64,000 nucleotides of DNA from an uncultured Lachnospiraceae bacterium (GTDB lineage Bacteria; Bacillota; Clostridia; Lachnospirales; Lachnospiraceae): the NCBI GenBank assembly GCA_947626775.1, contig CANQTL010000011.1, positions 1 to 64,000 of the forward strand, read 5' to 3'. Every line of letters begins with the position of its first letter. Positions within the stretch are counted from its first letter, which is position 1. Below the pieces are notes generated by a model that made no database searches, was not told the DNA's origin, and saw nothing but the letters and a program-made list of their open reading frames with translations. The position numbers and the translations under genes were made by a program. Positions 7,846-15,855 of the stretch are shown here, in pieces.

Positions 7846-10374
7846 ATGGCGGAAGTATACAATCACAGGGAAGTAGAGACGAAATGGCAGAAAATATGGG
7901 ACGACGAGAAGGCCTTTAAGACTTCGGACGATTATTCCAAGCCGAAGTATTACGCGCTGGTGGAGTTTCCCTATCCCTCGGGGCAGGGGCTTCATGTGGG
8001 ACATCCCAGACCGTATACCGCACTGGATATCGTGGCGAGGAAACGGAGAATGCAGGGCTACAACGTGCTGTATCCTATGGGTTGGGACGCTTTCGGCCTC
8101 CCGACGGAGAACTACGCGATTCAGAACCATATCCATCCTAAGATTGTGACGAAGAACAATGTGAAGCGCTTCAAGGATCAGTTGCATTCGCTCGGCTATT
8201 CCTTTGACTGGGACAGGGAGGTCAACACGACCGACCCGAACTACTATAAATGGACACAGTGGATCTTCTTAAAGCTGTTCAAGGCGGGGCTTGCGTACAA
8301 GTCTGAGATGCCGATCAACTGGTGTACTTCCTGCAAGGTGGGACTGGCCAACGAGGAGGTCGTCAACGGCGTCTGCGAGCGCTGCGGTTCCGAGGTGATC
8401 CGCAAGGTGAAGAGCCAGTGGATGTTAAAGATCACGGAGTATGCCGACAAGCTGATCGAAGGGCTTGATACCGTCGATTATGTGGAGCGCGTGAAGGTTT
8501 CCCAGAAGAACTGGATCGGCAAATCCACCGGTGCGGAGGTAGACTTTATCATCAAGGGCAAAGAGGATAAGATGCGCATCTATACGACCAGGTGCGACAC
8601 CCTGTTCGGCGTGACCTACATGGTTATGTCTCCCGAGCATCCTCTGCTGGACAAATATAAGGACGATATCGCCAACTGGAGCGAGGTCGAGTCTTACCGC
8701 GAACAGGCGGCGAGGAAATCCGATTTCGAGCGGGCGGAGCTGGCCAAGGATAAGACCGGCGTGAAGCTCGACGGCCTGACGGCGGTAAACCCCGTGAACG
8801 ACGAGGAAATACCGATTTTTATTTCCGACTATGTGCTGATGAGTTACGGCACGGGCGCGATCATGGCGGTGCCGGCGCACGATGAGAGAGACTGGGATTT
8901 CGCCAAAAAGTTCGGCTTGCCGATCATCGAGGTGGTTGCCGGCGGACGTAACGTGCAGGAGGAGGTCTACACCGATGTGGCCGACGGCACGCTTGTCAAC
9001 TCCGGATTCCTGAACGGGCTGAACGTGGCGGAAGCGAAAGAGAAGATGATCGCTTTCCTGGAGGAAAAGGGTATCGGCTGCGCCAAGACCAACTTCAAGC
9101 TCAGGGACTGGGTGTTCTCCAGACAGCGCTACTGGGGCGAGCCGATTCCGATCGTACACTGCGATAAGTGCGGCTATGTGCCGCTCGACGAGAGCGAGCT
9201 GCCGTTAGAACTGCCCGAGGTGGACAGCTATATGCCGACAGACAACGGCGAATCGCCGCTGGCGCTCATGACGGACTGGGTGAATACGACCTGTCCGTGC
9301 TGCGGCGGGCCGGCGAAAAGGGAGACGGACACCATGCCCCAGTGGGCGGGTTCTTCCTGGTATTTCCTGCGCTATACGGATCCGAACAATACGGAGGCGC
9401 TGGCGAGCAGGGAGGCGCTGGAATACTGGATGCCGGTAGACTGGTACAACGGCGGCATGGAGCACACCACGCTGCATCTTCTCTACTCCAGGTTCTGGCA
9501 TAAGTTCCTCTACGACCAGAAGGTAGTGCCCTGCCCGGAACCCTATGCCAAGAGAACGTCTCACGGTATGATCCTGGGGCTGAATCCGCACAACTTTGCC
9601 AATCTGCCCGCGAAGGAGCAGGAGAAGCTGCTTGCGGAGTACGGCAGCGAGAAGGCGGCGAGGGAAGCACTGAAAGAGAAGTACGGCGAGATGGCGGAAC
9701 ATCCCGTGGTGAAGATGTCCAAATCCCTCGGCAATGTAGTGAATCCGGACGACATCGTGACGGAGTACGGCGCGGACACTCTGAGAACCTATGAGATGTT
9801 CATCGGCGCTTTTGAGATGAGCGCGGGCTGGAGCGAGGACGGCGTCAAGGGCTGCCGGCGTTTCCTGGAGAGGGTGTGGAAGCTGCAGGACTGCATGACG
9901 GACGACGAGGGATACTCGGCGGATCTGGAGACAAAGATGCACCAGACGATCAAGAAAGTCAGCAGCGACTTTGAGAACCTGAAATACAATACCGCCATCG
10001 CGGCGATGATGGCGCTTATCAACGAATTCTACAGAAAAAATGCGGTGACAAAGGGCGAATTTAAGACGCTTCTGACACTGTTAAATCCCGTGGCGCCCCA
10101 TATCACGGAGGAGCTGTGGGAGAGGGTAGGCTTCCCGGGCAGGATCTACCAGACCGTATGGCCTGCGTATGACGAGGCCAAGACTGTCGAGAACACGGTG
10201 GAGATTGCAGTGCAGATCAACGGCAAGACGAGAGCGACGCTCACGATCGGCAAGGATGATCCTAAGGACGACGTGATCGCCAGAGCGAAAGAGATCGTCG
10301 CGGACAGGCTGACGGGGACGATCGTGAAGGAGATCTACGTGCCGGGCAGAATCGTGAATATCGTACAGAAATAG
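7846..10374 (+). CDS. leuS: Leucyl-tRNA synthetase
   Basis: A full-length 842-residue class I aminoacyl-tRNA synthetase that charges tRNA-Leu in the cytoplasm. It shows the HIGH-type motif HVGH in [20 protein letters not shown] near residue 50, a zinc-binding segment CTSCKVG...CERCGS, the editing domain with [16 protein letters not shown], a second cysteine pair CDKCGY, and KMSKS at 623-627. The bacterial-type size and domain order are complete. Base composition is GC-rich, unlike the operon just upstream, so this gene marks the return to core genome. It is a single gene with its own promoter and is convergent with the next gene ten bases away. Confidence 0.97.
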   Translation: MAEVYNHREVETKWQKIWDDEKAFKTSDDYSKPKYYALVEFPYPSGQGLHVGHPRPYTALDIVARKRRMQGYNVLYPMGWDAFGLPTENYAIQNHIHPKIVTKNNVKRFKDQLHSLGYSFDWDREVNTTDPNYYKWTQWIFLKLFKAGLAYKSEMPINWCTSCKVGLANEEVVNGVCERCGSEVIRKVKSQWMLKITEYADKLIEGLDTVDYVERVKVSQKNWIGKSTGAEVDFIIKGKEDKMRIYTTRCDTLFGVTYMVMSPEHPLLDKYKDDIANWSEVESYREQAARKSDFERAELAKDKTGVKLDGLTAVNPVNDEEIPIFISDYVLMSYGTGAIMAVPAHDERDWDFAKKFGLPIIEVVAGGRNVQEEVYTDVADGTLVNSGFLNGLNVAEAKEKMIAFLEEKGIGCAKTNFKLRDWVFSRQRYWGEPIPIVHCDKCGYVPLDESELPLELPEVDSYMPTDNGESPLALMTDWVNTTCPCCGGPAKRETDTMPQWAGSSWYFLRYTDPNNTEALASREALEYWMPVDWYNGGMEHTTLHLLYSRFWHKFLYDQKVVPCPEPYAKRTSHGMILGLNPHNFANLPAKEQEKLLAEYGSEKAAREALKEKYGEMAEHPVVKMSKSLGNVVNPDDIVTEYGADTLRTYEMFIGAFEMSAGWSEDGVKGCRRFLERVWKLQDCMTDDEGYSADLETKMHQTIKKVSSDFENLKYNTAIAAMMALINEFYRKNAVTKGEFKTLLTLLNPVAPHITEELWERVGFPGRIYQTVWPAYDEAKTVENTVEIAVQINGKTRATLTIGKDDPKDDVIARAKEIVADRLTGTIVKEIYVPGRIVNIVQK

Positions 10375-10384
10375 CGGCGCAGGA

Positions 10385-10651
10385 TCAGCGCCCGCGCAGT
10401 TTCCGCAGCCGGTCGAGCTTCTCAAGTTCCTCCGGCGCGGCGTATCTGCGCATCGCGGAGACGATGGTCTCCGTCTCTTTGGCGTCAAAGGAAATATGAT
10501 TGTCTTTGATTTTCTTTGCAGCGGCCATCAGAAAGGGGAGTAGCTGTTCCCCGGAGAGGGCGCGGCTCTCGGAGACGAGCGTCTGCAGAAAGTCCAGTTT
10601 GGCCCGGTCGATCTTCGCGACAGCCGGGTCGTCCATCCAGTTTGTTGTCAT
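10385..10651 (-). CDS. Hypothetical protein, 88 residues
   Basis: A small charged, helical protein starting MTTNWMDDPAVAKIDRAKLD. No membrane helix, cysteine motif or recognised domain. It overlaps the end of the upstream gene by four bases on the same strand, so the two are coupled and probably act together. The gene ends ten bases from the leuS stop, convergent. I do not recognise the family; two-gene units of this kind often turn up near housekeeping genes in Clostridia, but that is a general impression only. Confidence 0.75.
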   Translation of the reverse strand: MTTNWMDDPAVAKIDRAKLDFLQTLVSESRALSGEQLLPFLMAAAKKIKDNHISFDAKETETIVSAMRRYAAPEELEKLDRLRKLRGR

Positions 10652-11241
10652 GTCATAGCCTCCCTGTTTTCAGGATCTGATTTTGGACTCTCCCGGTCGG
10701 GAGTCCTTTTTTCGTCCGTCTGCCGGAACATCTCATACATGTTCCGCTGCTCGGGTGTGAGCATGTTCAGCATCATGTCCATCATTGAAAAGGGTTCTGT
10801 CCGCGCCTGTTCTGTACTCTGCGCGCCGGAGGCGCCGGGTGCGTCTCCATCGTACGGGACGGTGAGATCCGGGAAGAGTTCCTGCAGGACGGACATCGTC
10901 TGAGACATTTCCTGCATGGTCTCCAGCGTCTGAAGCATGTTCTGCAGCTGTTCCAGCTGCCGGATTTCCTCCGGCGTGGAGTAGAAGGAGAGCTGGCGGC
11001 ACAGAGAGCGCAGATCAGGATCGCCGCCGCGGGAGACGCCGCAGCCGCTCAACTGAGACGGATGCAGTCTGGAATACTGCATCGTGTACTGGAGTTCCCT
11101 GTATTTGATGTAGACCGCAAGCTGCCTCTGCATGGAAGGTTCTGCGCAGGGCAGAAGGATTTTGAGCTTCTGCAGTTCGTTTGTCGTGTACAGGGCGTCA
11201 AATGCCGCAACGTTTTCCGCTTCTTCACTTTTCGCTGTCAT
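10648..11241 (-). CDS. Hypothetical protein, 197 residues, Met/Gln-rich
   Basis: A soluble 197-residue protein. A central region is rich in Gln, Met and Leu (for example LEQLQNMLQTLETMQEMSQT) and should be helical or coiled coil. The C-terminal part reads MMDMMLNMLTPEQRNMYEMF followed by a disordered charged tail. A ribosome site GGAAAGG lies eight bases before the ATG. It is the first gene of a two-gene minus-strand unit. A 15-base palindrome TTCCCGATGCGGGAA at 11287-11301 lies upstream, near candidate -10 sequence, and may be an operator. No known family recognised. Confidence 0.75.
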   Translation of the reverse strand: MTAKSEEAENVAAFDALYTTNELQKLKILLPCAEPSMQRQLAVYIKYRELQYTMQYSRLHPSQLSGCGVSRGGDPDLRSLCRQLSFYSTPEEIRQLEQLQNMLQTLETMQEMSQTMSVLQELFPDLTVPYDGDAPGASGAQSTEQARTEPFSMMDMMLNMLTPEQRNMYEMFRQTDEKRTPDRESPKSDPENREAMT

Positions 11242-11298
11242 AGGGTGCGCCTTTCCGATACCTGTCGATTTTCTCTATAGTATATGTTCCCGATGCGG

Positions 11299-11331
11299 GA
11301 AATAGGCTCCGATGGAGCCAGAGCCTATTTC
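11299..11331 (-). terminator. Hairpin after the 75-residue gene
   Basis: A perfect 11-bp stem, GAAATAGGCTC with GAGCCTATTTC, at 11299-11309 and 11321-11331. It lies between the end of the 75-residue gene and the promoter region of the 197-residue gene, both on the minus strand. The T run after it is weak, so it may be an inefficient terminator. Confidence 0.5.
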
Positions 11332-11374
11332 TCAAGATGTGCAGGACAGATGTGTATGGGATTACGCGCGAAGA

Positions 11375-11602
11375 TCAGTTGCCGCAGCAGCTGGAGAGAA
11401 GCAGTAACCAGATCAGGGTGCTGCAGCAGCCATTGCCGCCGTTGTTGCTAAGCAGGCTGATACCGTTGTCATTGTCGTTGCCGCAGGCGGATAAGAGCAG
11501 AAGAATCCAGATCAGGGAGCAGCAGCCTCCGTTCCCGCTGTTGCTGAAAAATCCGCCGTTATTGTTGTTGCATCCGCACTGAGTTGCTGATAAATCGCTC
11601 AT
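11375..11602 (-). CDS. Gly/Asn/Cys-rich small protein with two internal repeats
   Basis: A 75-residue protein made of two copies of the same unit: an Asn/Gly-rich stretch, a GGCC or GCCS cysteine pair, then a hydrophobic run (LIWILLLLSACGN in the first, LIWLLLLSSCCGN in the second). GGAGG lies eight bases before the ATG. Similar tiny cysteine- and glycine-rich proteins are common in spore-forming Clostridia and may be spore-coat or surface proteins, but this is an analogy, not an identification. The repeat means the gene arose by internal duplication of about 100 bases. Confidence 0.65.
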   Translation of the reverse strand: MSDLSATQCGCNNNNGGFFSNSGNGGCCSLIWILLLLSACGNDNDNGISLLSNNGGNGCCSTLIWLLLLSSCCGN

Positions 11603-11693
11603 CGTTAAGCCTCCAAATATTGTTTATGGTATATCCTATGTGCGGGCCGCGGGTTGGTGACAGGACGGCCGCCTGAAAATTCTGCCAAAACAC

Positions 11694-11721
11694 TTGCATA
11701 AATTTCAGGATATAGTAGAAT
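11694..11721 (+). promoter_or_regulatory. Promoter of the sortase gene
   Basis: TTGCAT at 11694-11699 and TAGAAT at 11716-11721 with a 16-base spacer, about 40 bases before the chosen start codon. An AAAGGAG ribosome site is at 11748-11754. This placement argues against a translation start at the in-frame TTG at 11694. Confidence 0.5.
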
Positions 11722-11762
11722 TAGGCTGTGTGCTGATAATAACAGGTAAAGGAGCGATCTGT

Positions 11763-12947
11763 ATGCCGGGATTAGAGGTTGCCGGCAGGAGGTTCCGCAC
11801 CGAGGCGGACTATCGCGCGGCGCTGCGGGATCAGGCCAAAATAGATAAGATCAAGTCGCAGACCGATATGCGGCAGCCGGGCGAGGTCATCACGCTGTAT
11901 GCGGATATGCAGGCGGGAAAGTATCGGTTCGAGACGGTAGTCGGCAACGATTTCGACGACGAGATCTATGAGCTGGCGCAGCAGTTCAAGCGGCAGGGAT
12001 ACGACAAAGACAGCAGGATCGCCGCGGGGAAAAAGGCGCGCAGGGCTGAGAAAAAAGCGGCGAAAACCGATTCCGCCGGCCAGAAGAGCGTTAGGAAGAC
12101 CGTCTCTCTGAAAGATTACGATAAAAATATGCAGGCGGTCATTCTCGACGAGCTGAAGAAACGGGAGAAACGCCGTAAATTGATGCTCGCGCTGTGTTCC
12201 GTCGTGGCGGCGGCGTGTTTTATCTACTTCGGCGTGTATTATTATTTCGCAGACAGGACGGAGACGAGCTATGAGAATCTGGCGGATCTGAAGGGCAACA
12301 CAACACTGGCTGCAGGGCAGGTTCCGACCGTGACGATCCATTACACGGACGAAGAAGAGATCGAGCTGAAGGTGCTCCCGGAGTACCAGACGCTGTACAA
12401 CAAAAACAAAAGCCTGATCGGCTGGCTCAAGATCGACGATACCAACATTGACTATCCGGTTATGCAGACGGTCAACAACGAGTATTATCTCGATCACAAT
12501 TACGATCAGGAGTACGATAAGAACGGCAGTCTTTTCCTGGATAAGGACTGCGATGTGGTGCACAGGAACACGAACCTTATCATATACGGGCACCACATGA
12601 AATCGGGCAAGATGTTCGGCAATCTGAATATGTACAGCAGTGAGGACTACTGCAAAAAACACTCGACGATCCAGTTTGACACGATCTATGAAAAGGGGAC
12701 CTACGAAGTCATGTACGTCTTCCGCTCGCGGATCTATAACGAGGACGAGATCGTGTTCAAGTACTATCAGTTCCTGGACGCCGCCTCGGCCAAGGAGTTC
12801 GAGTCCGACATGCAGGAGATGGCGGCGCTGTCCCTGTATGACACGGGAGTCACGGCCAGCTATGGGGACGAACTTCTGACGCTGTCCACCTGTGACAATT
12901 CGGAACAGGACGGAAGGTTTGTGGTAGTAGCTAAAAGAATAGAGTGA
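11763..12947 (+). CDS. Class B sortase
   Basis: A 394-residue membrane-bound transpeptidase that joins surface proteins to the cell wall or to each other. Residues 1-140 are a charged cytoplasmic extension, followed by one membrane helix (LMLALCSVVAAACFIYFGVYYYF) and an extracellular catalytic domain. The catalytic His is in IIYGHHMKSG (H277 or H278), the catalytic Cys is C377 in LTLSTCDNSEQDGRF, and the downstream R of that motif completes the triad. The long N-terminal extension is more than an average sortase B has, yet is seen in clostridial relatives. No protein with an obvious sorting signal is encoded nearby, so its substrates lie elsewhere. Confidence 0.9.
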   Translation: MPGLEVAGRRFRTEADYRAALRDQAKIDKIKSQTDMRQPGEVITLYADMQAGKYRFETVVGNDFDDEIYELAQQFKRQGYDKDSRIAAGKKARRAEKKAAKTDSAGQKSVRKTVSLKDYDKNMQAVILDELKKREKRRKLMLALCSVVAAACFIYFGVYYYFADRTETSYENLADLKGNTTLAAGQVPTVTIHYTDEEEIELKVLPEYQTLYNKNKSLIGWLKIDDTNIDYPVMQTVNNEYYLDHNYDQEYDKNGSLFLDKDCDVVHRNTNLIIYGHHMKSGKMFGNLNMYSSEDYCKKHSTIQFDTIYEKGTYEVMYVFRSRIYNEDEIVFKYYQFLDAASAKEFESDMQEMAALSLYDTGVTASYGDELLTLSTCDNSEQDGRFVVVAKRIE

Positions 12948-12967
12948 GGGCCTGAGGGTCCGCGGCG

Positions 12968-12995
12968 GAGCCGGCTTATGCCGGCTCTTTTTTTA
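12968..12995 (+). terminator. Terminator after the sortase gene
   Basis: Perfect 8-bp stem GAGCCGGC-TTAT-GCCGGCTC followed by seven T. A textbook intrinsic terminator. Confidence 0.9.
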
Positions 12996-13042
12996 CGCGG
13001 GCAATGAGCCAAGCTGACAGGCTGGCAAGCGTAATTTACTTG

Positions 13043-13112
13043 TTGTATGCTCTTATAATAAGCATACAAAAGAAAATAAGCTATTGAAAATAGCAAATAA
13101 AAAAGGTAGAAT
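13043..13112 (+). promoter_or_regulatory. Operator-overlapped promoter of the glycan export genes
   Basis: Two palindromes precede the SH3/Wzm genes. A 9-bp inverted repeat, TTGTATGCT and AGCATACAA, sits at 13043-13051 and 13061-13069. The palindrome GCTATTGAAAATAGC is at 13080-13094. TTGAAA inside it (13084-13089) is the -35 box of a promoter whose -10 is TAGAAT at 13107-13112, spacer 17. The same arrangement recurs at 14832 and 39272. Confidence 0.75.
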
Positions 13113-13157
13113 AGAACAGGACTGAGCAAAAAGGGAAGAAAAAGGAGATGTCGTGCG

Positions 13158-13682
13158 ATGCGGCGAAAGAAAAACAGAACCAACAGAACGGGAAGGATCA
13201 TGCCGGCGCTTTTTCTTGGTCTTGCGCTGTGTTATATGCTCCCGCTTGCCGTAAGGGCAAAAGAGGACGCCGCCGCGCAGATCGCAGAGTGCAGCGTCAT
13301 TATGACGGCGGCGGAGGATCTGGATGCGAAGGAAAGTCCCGACGCCTCGTCAGAGACGGTCGTAAGCTATCGGAAAGGCGACAGCATCTTTGTGACGGGC
13401 GAGCTGCCGGACGGCTGGTACCGAGTCCAGTATCAGGATACGACCGGCTATGTGGAGACGGCGAAAGTGGCAAAGATGAATGTGGACGTGGAGGCCCTGG
13501 ATCAGGAATTTGAGAGCGAGCAGGAAAAGGGAGAGCTGTTTGTGGAGGAAGTGGAGCGGCATCGGGCCGAGGCGAAGCGGTCGAGGCTGTGGGGGACGGT
13601 GATCGCCGTGCTTGTAGCCGGCATCTTTGCCACCAGTATTGTCTCCGCATGCAGGAACAGAAGAAAAGGAGAATCGGAATGA
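13158..13682 (+). CDS. Exported SH3-domain protein with C-terminal membrane anchor
   Basis: A 174-residue protein: basic N-terminus and signal-type helix (PALFLGLALCYMLPLAVRA), a bacterial SH3 domain at about residues 45-105 (SVIMTAAEDLDAKESPDASS, then YRKGDSIFVTGE and GWYRVQYQDTTGYVETAKV), an acidic helical segment, then a second membrane helix (GTVIAVLVAGIFATSIVSA) and a short basic tail. SH3b domains of this type usually bind cell-wall peptides. Its stop overlaps the start of the Wzm-like permease, so it belongs to the export unit and may tie the exporter to the wall. That role is an inference. Confidence 0.8.
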   Translation: MRRKKNRTNRTGRIMPALFLGLALCYMLPLAVRAKEDAAAQIAECSVIMTAAEDLDAKESPDASSETVVSYRKGDSIFVTGELPDGWYRVQYQDTTGYVETAKVAKMNVDVEALDQEFESEQEKGELFVEEVERHRAEAKRSRLWGTVIAVLVAGIFATSIVSACRNRRKGESE

Positions 13683-14767
13683 TGAATCTGGCAATGCTTG
13701 TCCTGCCGCCGCTGCTGGCGTGGCGGATCCATATTTTTCTGCGGCGGGACGAGCTCGGACGAAAGAAGAAAATTTTTTTCTTTTTGTGCTATTTTGTACT
13801 GGTCAATCTCTGTACATTTGCCGTCTCTTATTTCAGAGGCGTCAAGGAGCTGCGCTTCGACCGCATGACGTTCAGCTATCGGGTCAAATATCTGTGTATG
13901 GGTTGTGCGTGGGCCGTTGTACTGCCTTTTTTTGTGGGCATTTTTGCGGACGAGAGAGGGAGGGGGAGAGGCGTTCTCTCCTATGCGGGACGATTCCTGC
14001 ATGATATGAGAAAATATGCGCGCTATGCGTTCTGGGAGGCCAGAGCGGAGCTTAGGTCGGAGGTGTCGAACTCCTATCTTGACTGGCTGTGGTGGCTGAT
14101 CGAACCTATTTGTATGATGCTGATTTATACGGTGATGTTCAGCGTCGTGTTCCACGCGTCGGAACCGTATTTTCCGGTTTTTATCTTCATCGGCCTGTCC
14201 ATGTGGAGCTTTTTTTCCAGATGCGTCAACAGCTCTGTCAATCTGATCAGAGCCAACAGGGCGATTATCACCAGAATCTATATGCCGAAATTTATCCTGC
14301 TCCTTGCCAGGATGCTCGTATACGGTTTTAAGATGATGATTTCCTTCGGCGTGGTCGGCGCCATGATGCTGGTGTTCCGGGTCAGACCGACGGAAAACAT
14401 CCTGTATGCGGTTCCCGTGTTCCTGCTCTTGTTTCTGTTTACGTTCGGCCTGTGCAATATCTTCATGCACTACGGGGTTTACGTGAGCGATCTCTCTTAT
14501 ATTGTCGGGATCGTGCTCACGATGCTGATGTATATGACGGGCGTATTCTACAATGTGGGAAAGAGAATTCCGACGCCATACGGCGATCTGCTGCAGCGGT
14601 ACAATCCGATGGCGTTCCTGATATCGTCCATGCGGGGCGTGCTTCTGTACGGACAGGCTCCCGACTGGAACTTGATGGGCGTCTGGACTCTGACGGCGCT
14701 TGTGCTGGATATATTCGGCGTGCTGACGATCTATCGCAGCGAGAATGCCTATGTGAAGATGATCTGA
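13679..14767 (+). CDS. Wzm/TagG-like polysaccharide ABC transporter permease
   Basis: A 362-residue membrane protein. The C-terminal 250 residues are an ABC-2 type permease domain: amphipathic lead helix ending in SNSYLDWLWWLIEP, then about six membrane helices, with the conserved patch YNPMAFLISSMRGVLLYG before the last helix. Wzm/TagG proteins export finished glycans bound to a lipid carrier. An extra N-terminal pair or trio of helices (residues 1-100, including IFFFLCYFVLVNLCTFAVSYF) precedes the usual domain. The ATG at 13679 overlaps the upstream stop (ATGA) with AAAGGAG seven bases before. The matching ATPase is not adjacent; the best candidate is the fused Wzt-like protein at 34280. 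Confidence 0.85.
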   Translation: MMNLAMLVLPPLLAWRIHIFLRRDELGRKKKIFFFLCYFVLVNLCTFAVSYFRGVKELRFDRMTFSYRVKYLCMGCAWAVVLPFFVGIFADERGRGRGVLSYAGRFLHDMRKYARYAFWEARAELRSEVSNSYLDWLWWLIEPICMMLIYTVMFSVVFHASEPYFPVFIFIGLSMWSFFSRCVNSSVNLIRANRAIITRIYMPKFILLLARMLVYGFKMMISFGVVGAMMLVFRVRPTENILYAVPVFLLLFLFTFGLCNIFMHYGVYVSDLSYIVGIVLTMLMYMTGVFYNVGKRIPTPYGDLLQRYNPMAFLISSMRGVLLYGQAPDWNLMGVWTLTALVLDIFGVLTIYRSENAYVKMI

Positions 14768-14830
14768 GCTGTGAGGGATTCCGGTATGTACGGCGGCAGA
14801 CGGCAAAGAAATAGCAAATAAGATCAAAAA

Positions 14831-14864
14831 TGCTATTGAAAATAGCATTTAAAAGAAATATAAT
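14831..14864 (+). promoter_or_regulatory. Operator-overlapped promoter of the glycosyltransferase operon
   Basis: TGCTATTGAAAATAGCA palindrome at 14831-14847. TTGAAA at 14836-14841 is the -35 and TATAAT at 14859-14864 the -10, spacer 17. The predicted start of transcription falls only about 10 bases before the ATG at 14881, giving an almost leaderless message. Confidence 0.8.
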
Positions 14865-14880
14865 AGATGAGATGTGAAAA

Positions 14881-15855
14881 ATGTTCGGGTTTTGCGAAAG
14901 CATTCTAAAAAGCATCAGAGGGCTGGCTGTGCGTGCGCTGGCTCCGATTGGGATCTTGTCTTATATGGCGGTCCGGGACAGAGGCTGTTACGACATATTG
15001 ATGTGCGATCATATCGGTGATTTTCTGTATACAGCCGGCTATCTGAGAGCATTTAAGCGGACGAACCGGATCCGGCGGCTCCGCGTCGTCGGGACCGCGC
15101 GACTGGAAAGTCTGGCGCGGTTCTATCCCGGTGTGATCGACGAGTACCGCATCGTGGGGAAGAGGCGCCTGCAGCTGATCTTGTCCGCGTATCGGACCTG
15201 GATCGGGCGGCAGTATTATATGGCGGCGCCTGTCAGCGTGATCGAGCCGTCCAGAGATTTTGTGAGACAGTTCGCCTATGTGGAGACTTTTCCGAATCTG
15301 ACTCTGCGGGACTGCATTCAGTACGGGATACTGCGGCTTTCAGAGGAAGCGCAGCCGGAACTGCCGCAGCTGTGCCAGGCTGCGCCCGGTCACGGAGAAA
15401 CGAAGCGGATTCTGCTGTGCCCGTCGGCTGCCGTGACCGAGTGGAGACCGTATCAGGGACTGTTCCGGCAGCTGTGCGGGATCTTCTCACAGAGAGGCTT
15501 CGAGGTGTCTGTCAATGATGAGACGGTCCCGTTAGACGAATGCGCGCGCCGGATGCGCCGGGCGGACTGTGTCATAGGGATGCGGAGCGGGCTGCTCGAT
15601 CTGGCGGCGCTTGCGGGAGTCCCCGCGATCGCGCTGTATCCTCCTGACAGCAGGCTGATGCGCTATTTCGATCTGTGCAGAATGAATGAACATAATCCGA
15701 GAACCGCCCAGTATCGGCTGCGCGGGTCGGCGACGGAAGATATTCGCGGGATCCTTGCGATCCTGCGCGCATTTGAGGAGAAGACGGATGGAGATCAAGT
15801 ATATCGTTGTACAGGCGGGAGGGAAAGGCTCGCGGCTGGGACAGCTGACTTATAA
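14881..15855 (+). CDS. GT9/heptosyltransferase-like glycosyltransferase
   Basis: A 324-residue GT-B fold enzyme resembling ADP-heptose transferases of family GT9. The N-terminal sugar-acceptor region has CDHIGDFLYTAGYLRAF, and the donor-site region has GMRSGLLDLAALAGVPAIALYPPDS, the usual GT9 pattern. It is one of five related proteins in this locus and the most standard of them. The last 22 residues overlap the next gene by 68 bases and may be a read-on tail, since the fold appears complete near AFEEK. No strong ribosome site precedes the ATG; the promoter lies immediately upstream. It probably adds a sugar to a growing surface glycan in the cytoplasm. Confidence 0.75.
   Translation: MFGFCESILKSIRGLAVRALAPIGILSYMAVRDRGCYDILMCDHIGDFLYTAGYLRAFKRTNRIRRLRVVGTARLESLARFYPGVIDEYRIVGKRRLQLILSAYRTWIGRQYYMAAPVSVIEPSRDFVRQFAYVETFPNLTLRDCIQYGILRLSEEAQPELPQLCQAAPGHGETKRILLCPSAAVTEWRPYQGLFRQLCGIFSQRGFEVSVNDETVPLDECARRMRRADCVIGMRSGLLDLAALAGVPAIALYPPDSRLMRYFDLCRMNEHNPRTAQYRLRGSATEDIRGILAILRAFEEKTDGDQVYRCTGGRERLAAGTADL

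Noticed and set aside
8425..9942. Long open frames on the minus strand across leuS
   Set aside because: They are shadows of the GC-rich leuS codons, have no ribosome sites and give Arg/His-rich low-quality proteins.
13502..14848. 448-residue minus-strand frame over the Wzm gene
   Set aside because: Arg/His-rich shadow of the permease gene, with no known domain, and the plus-strand gene is well supported.
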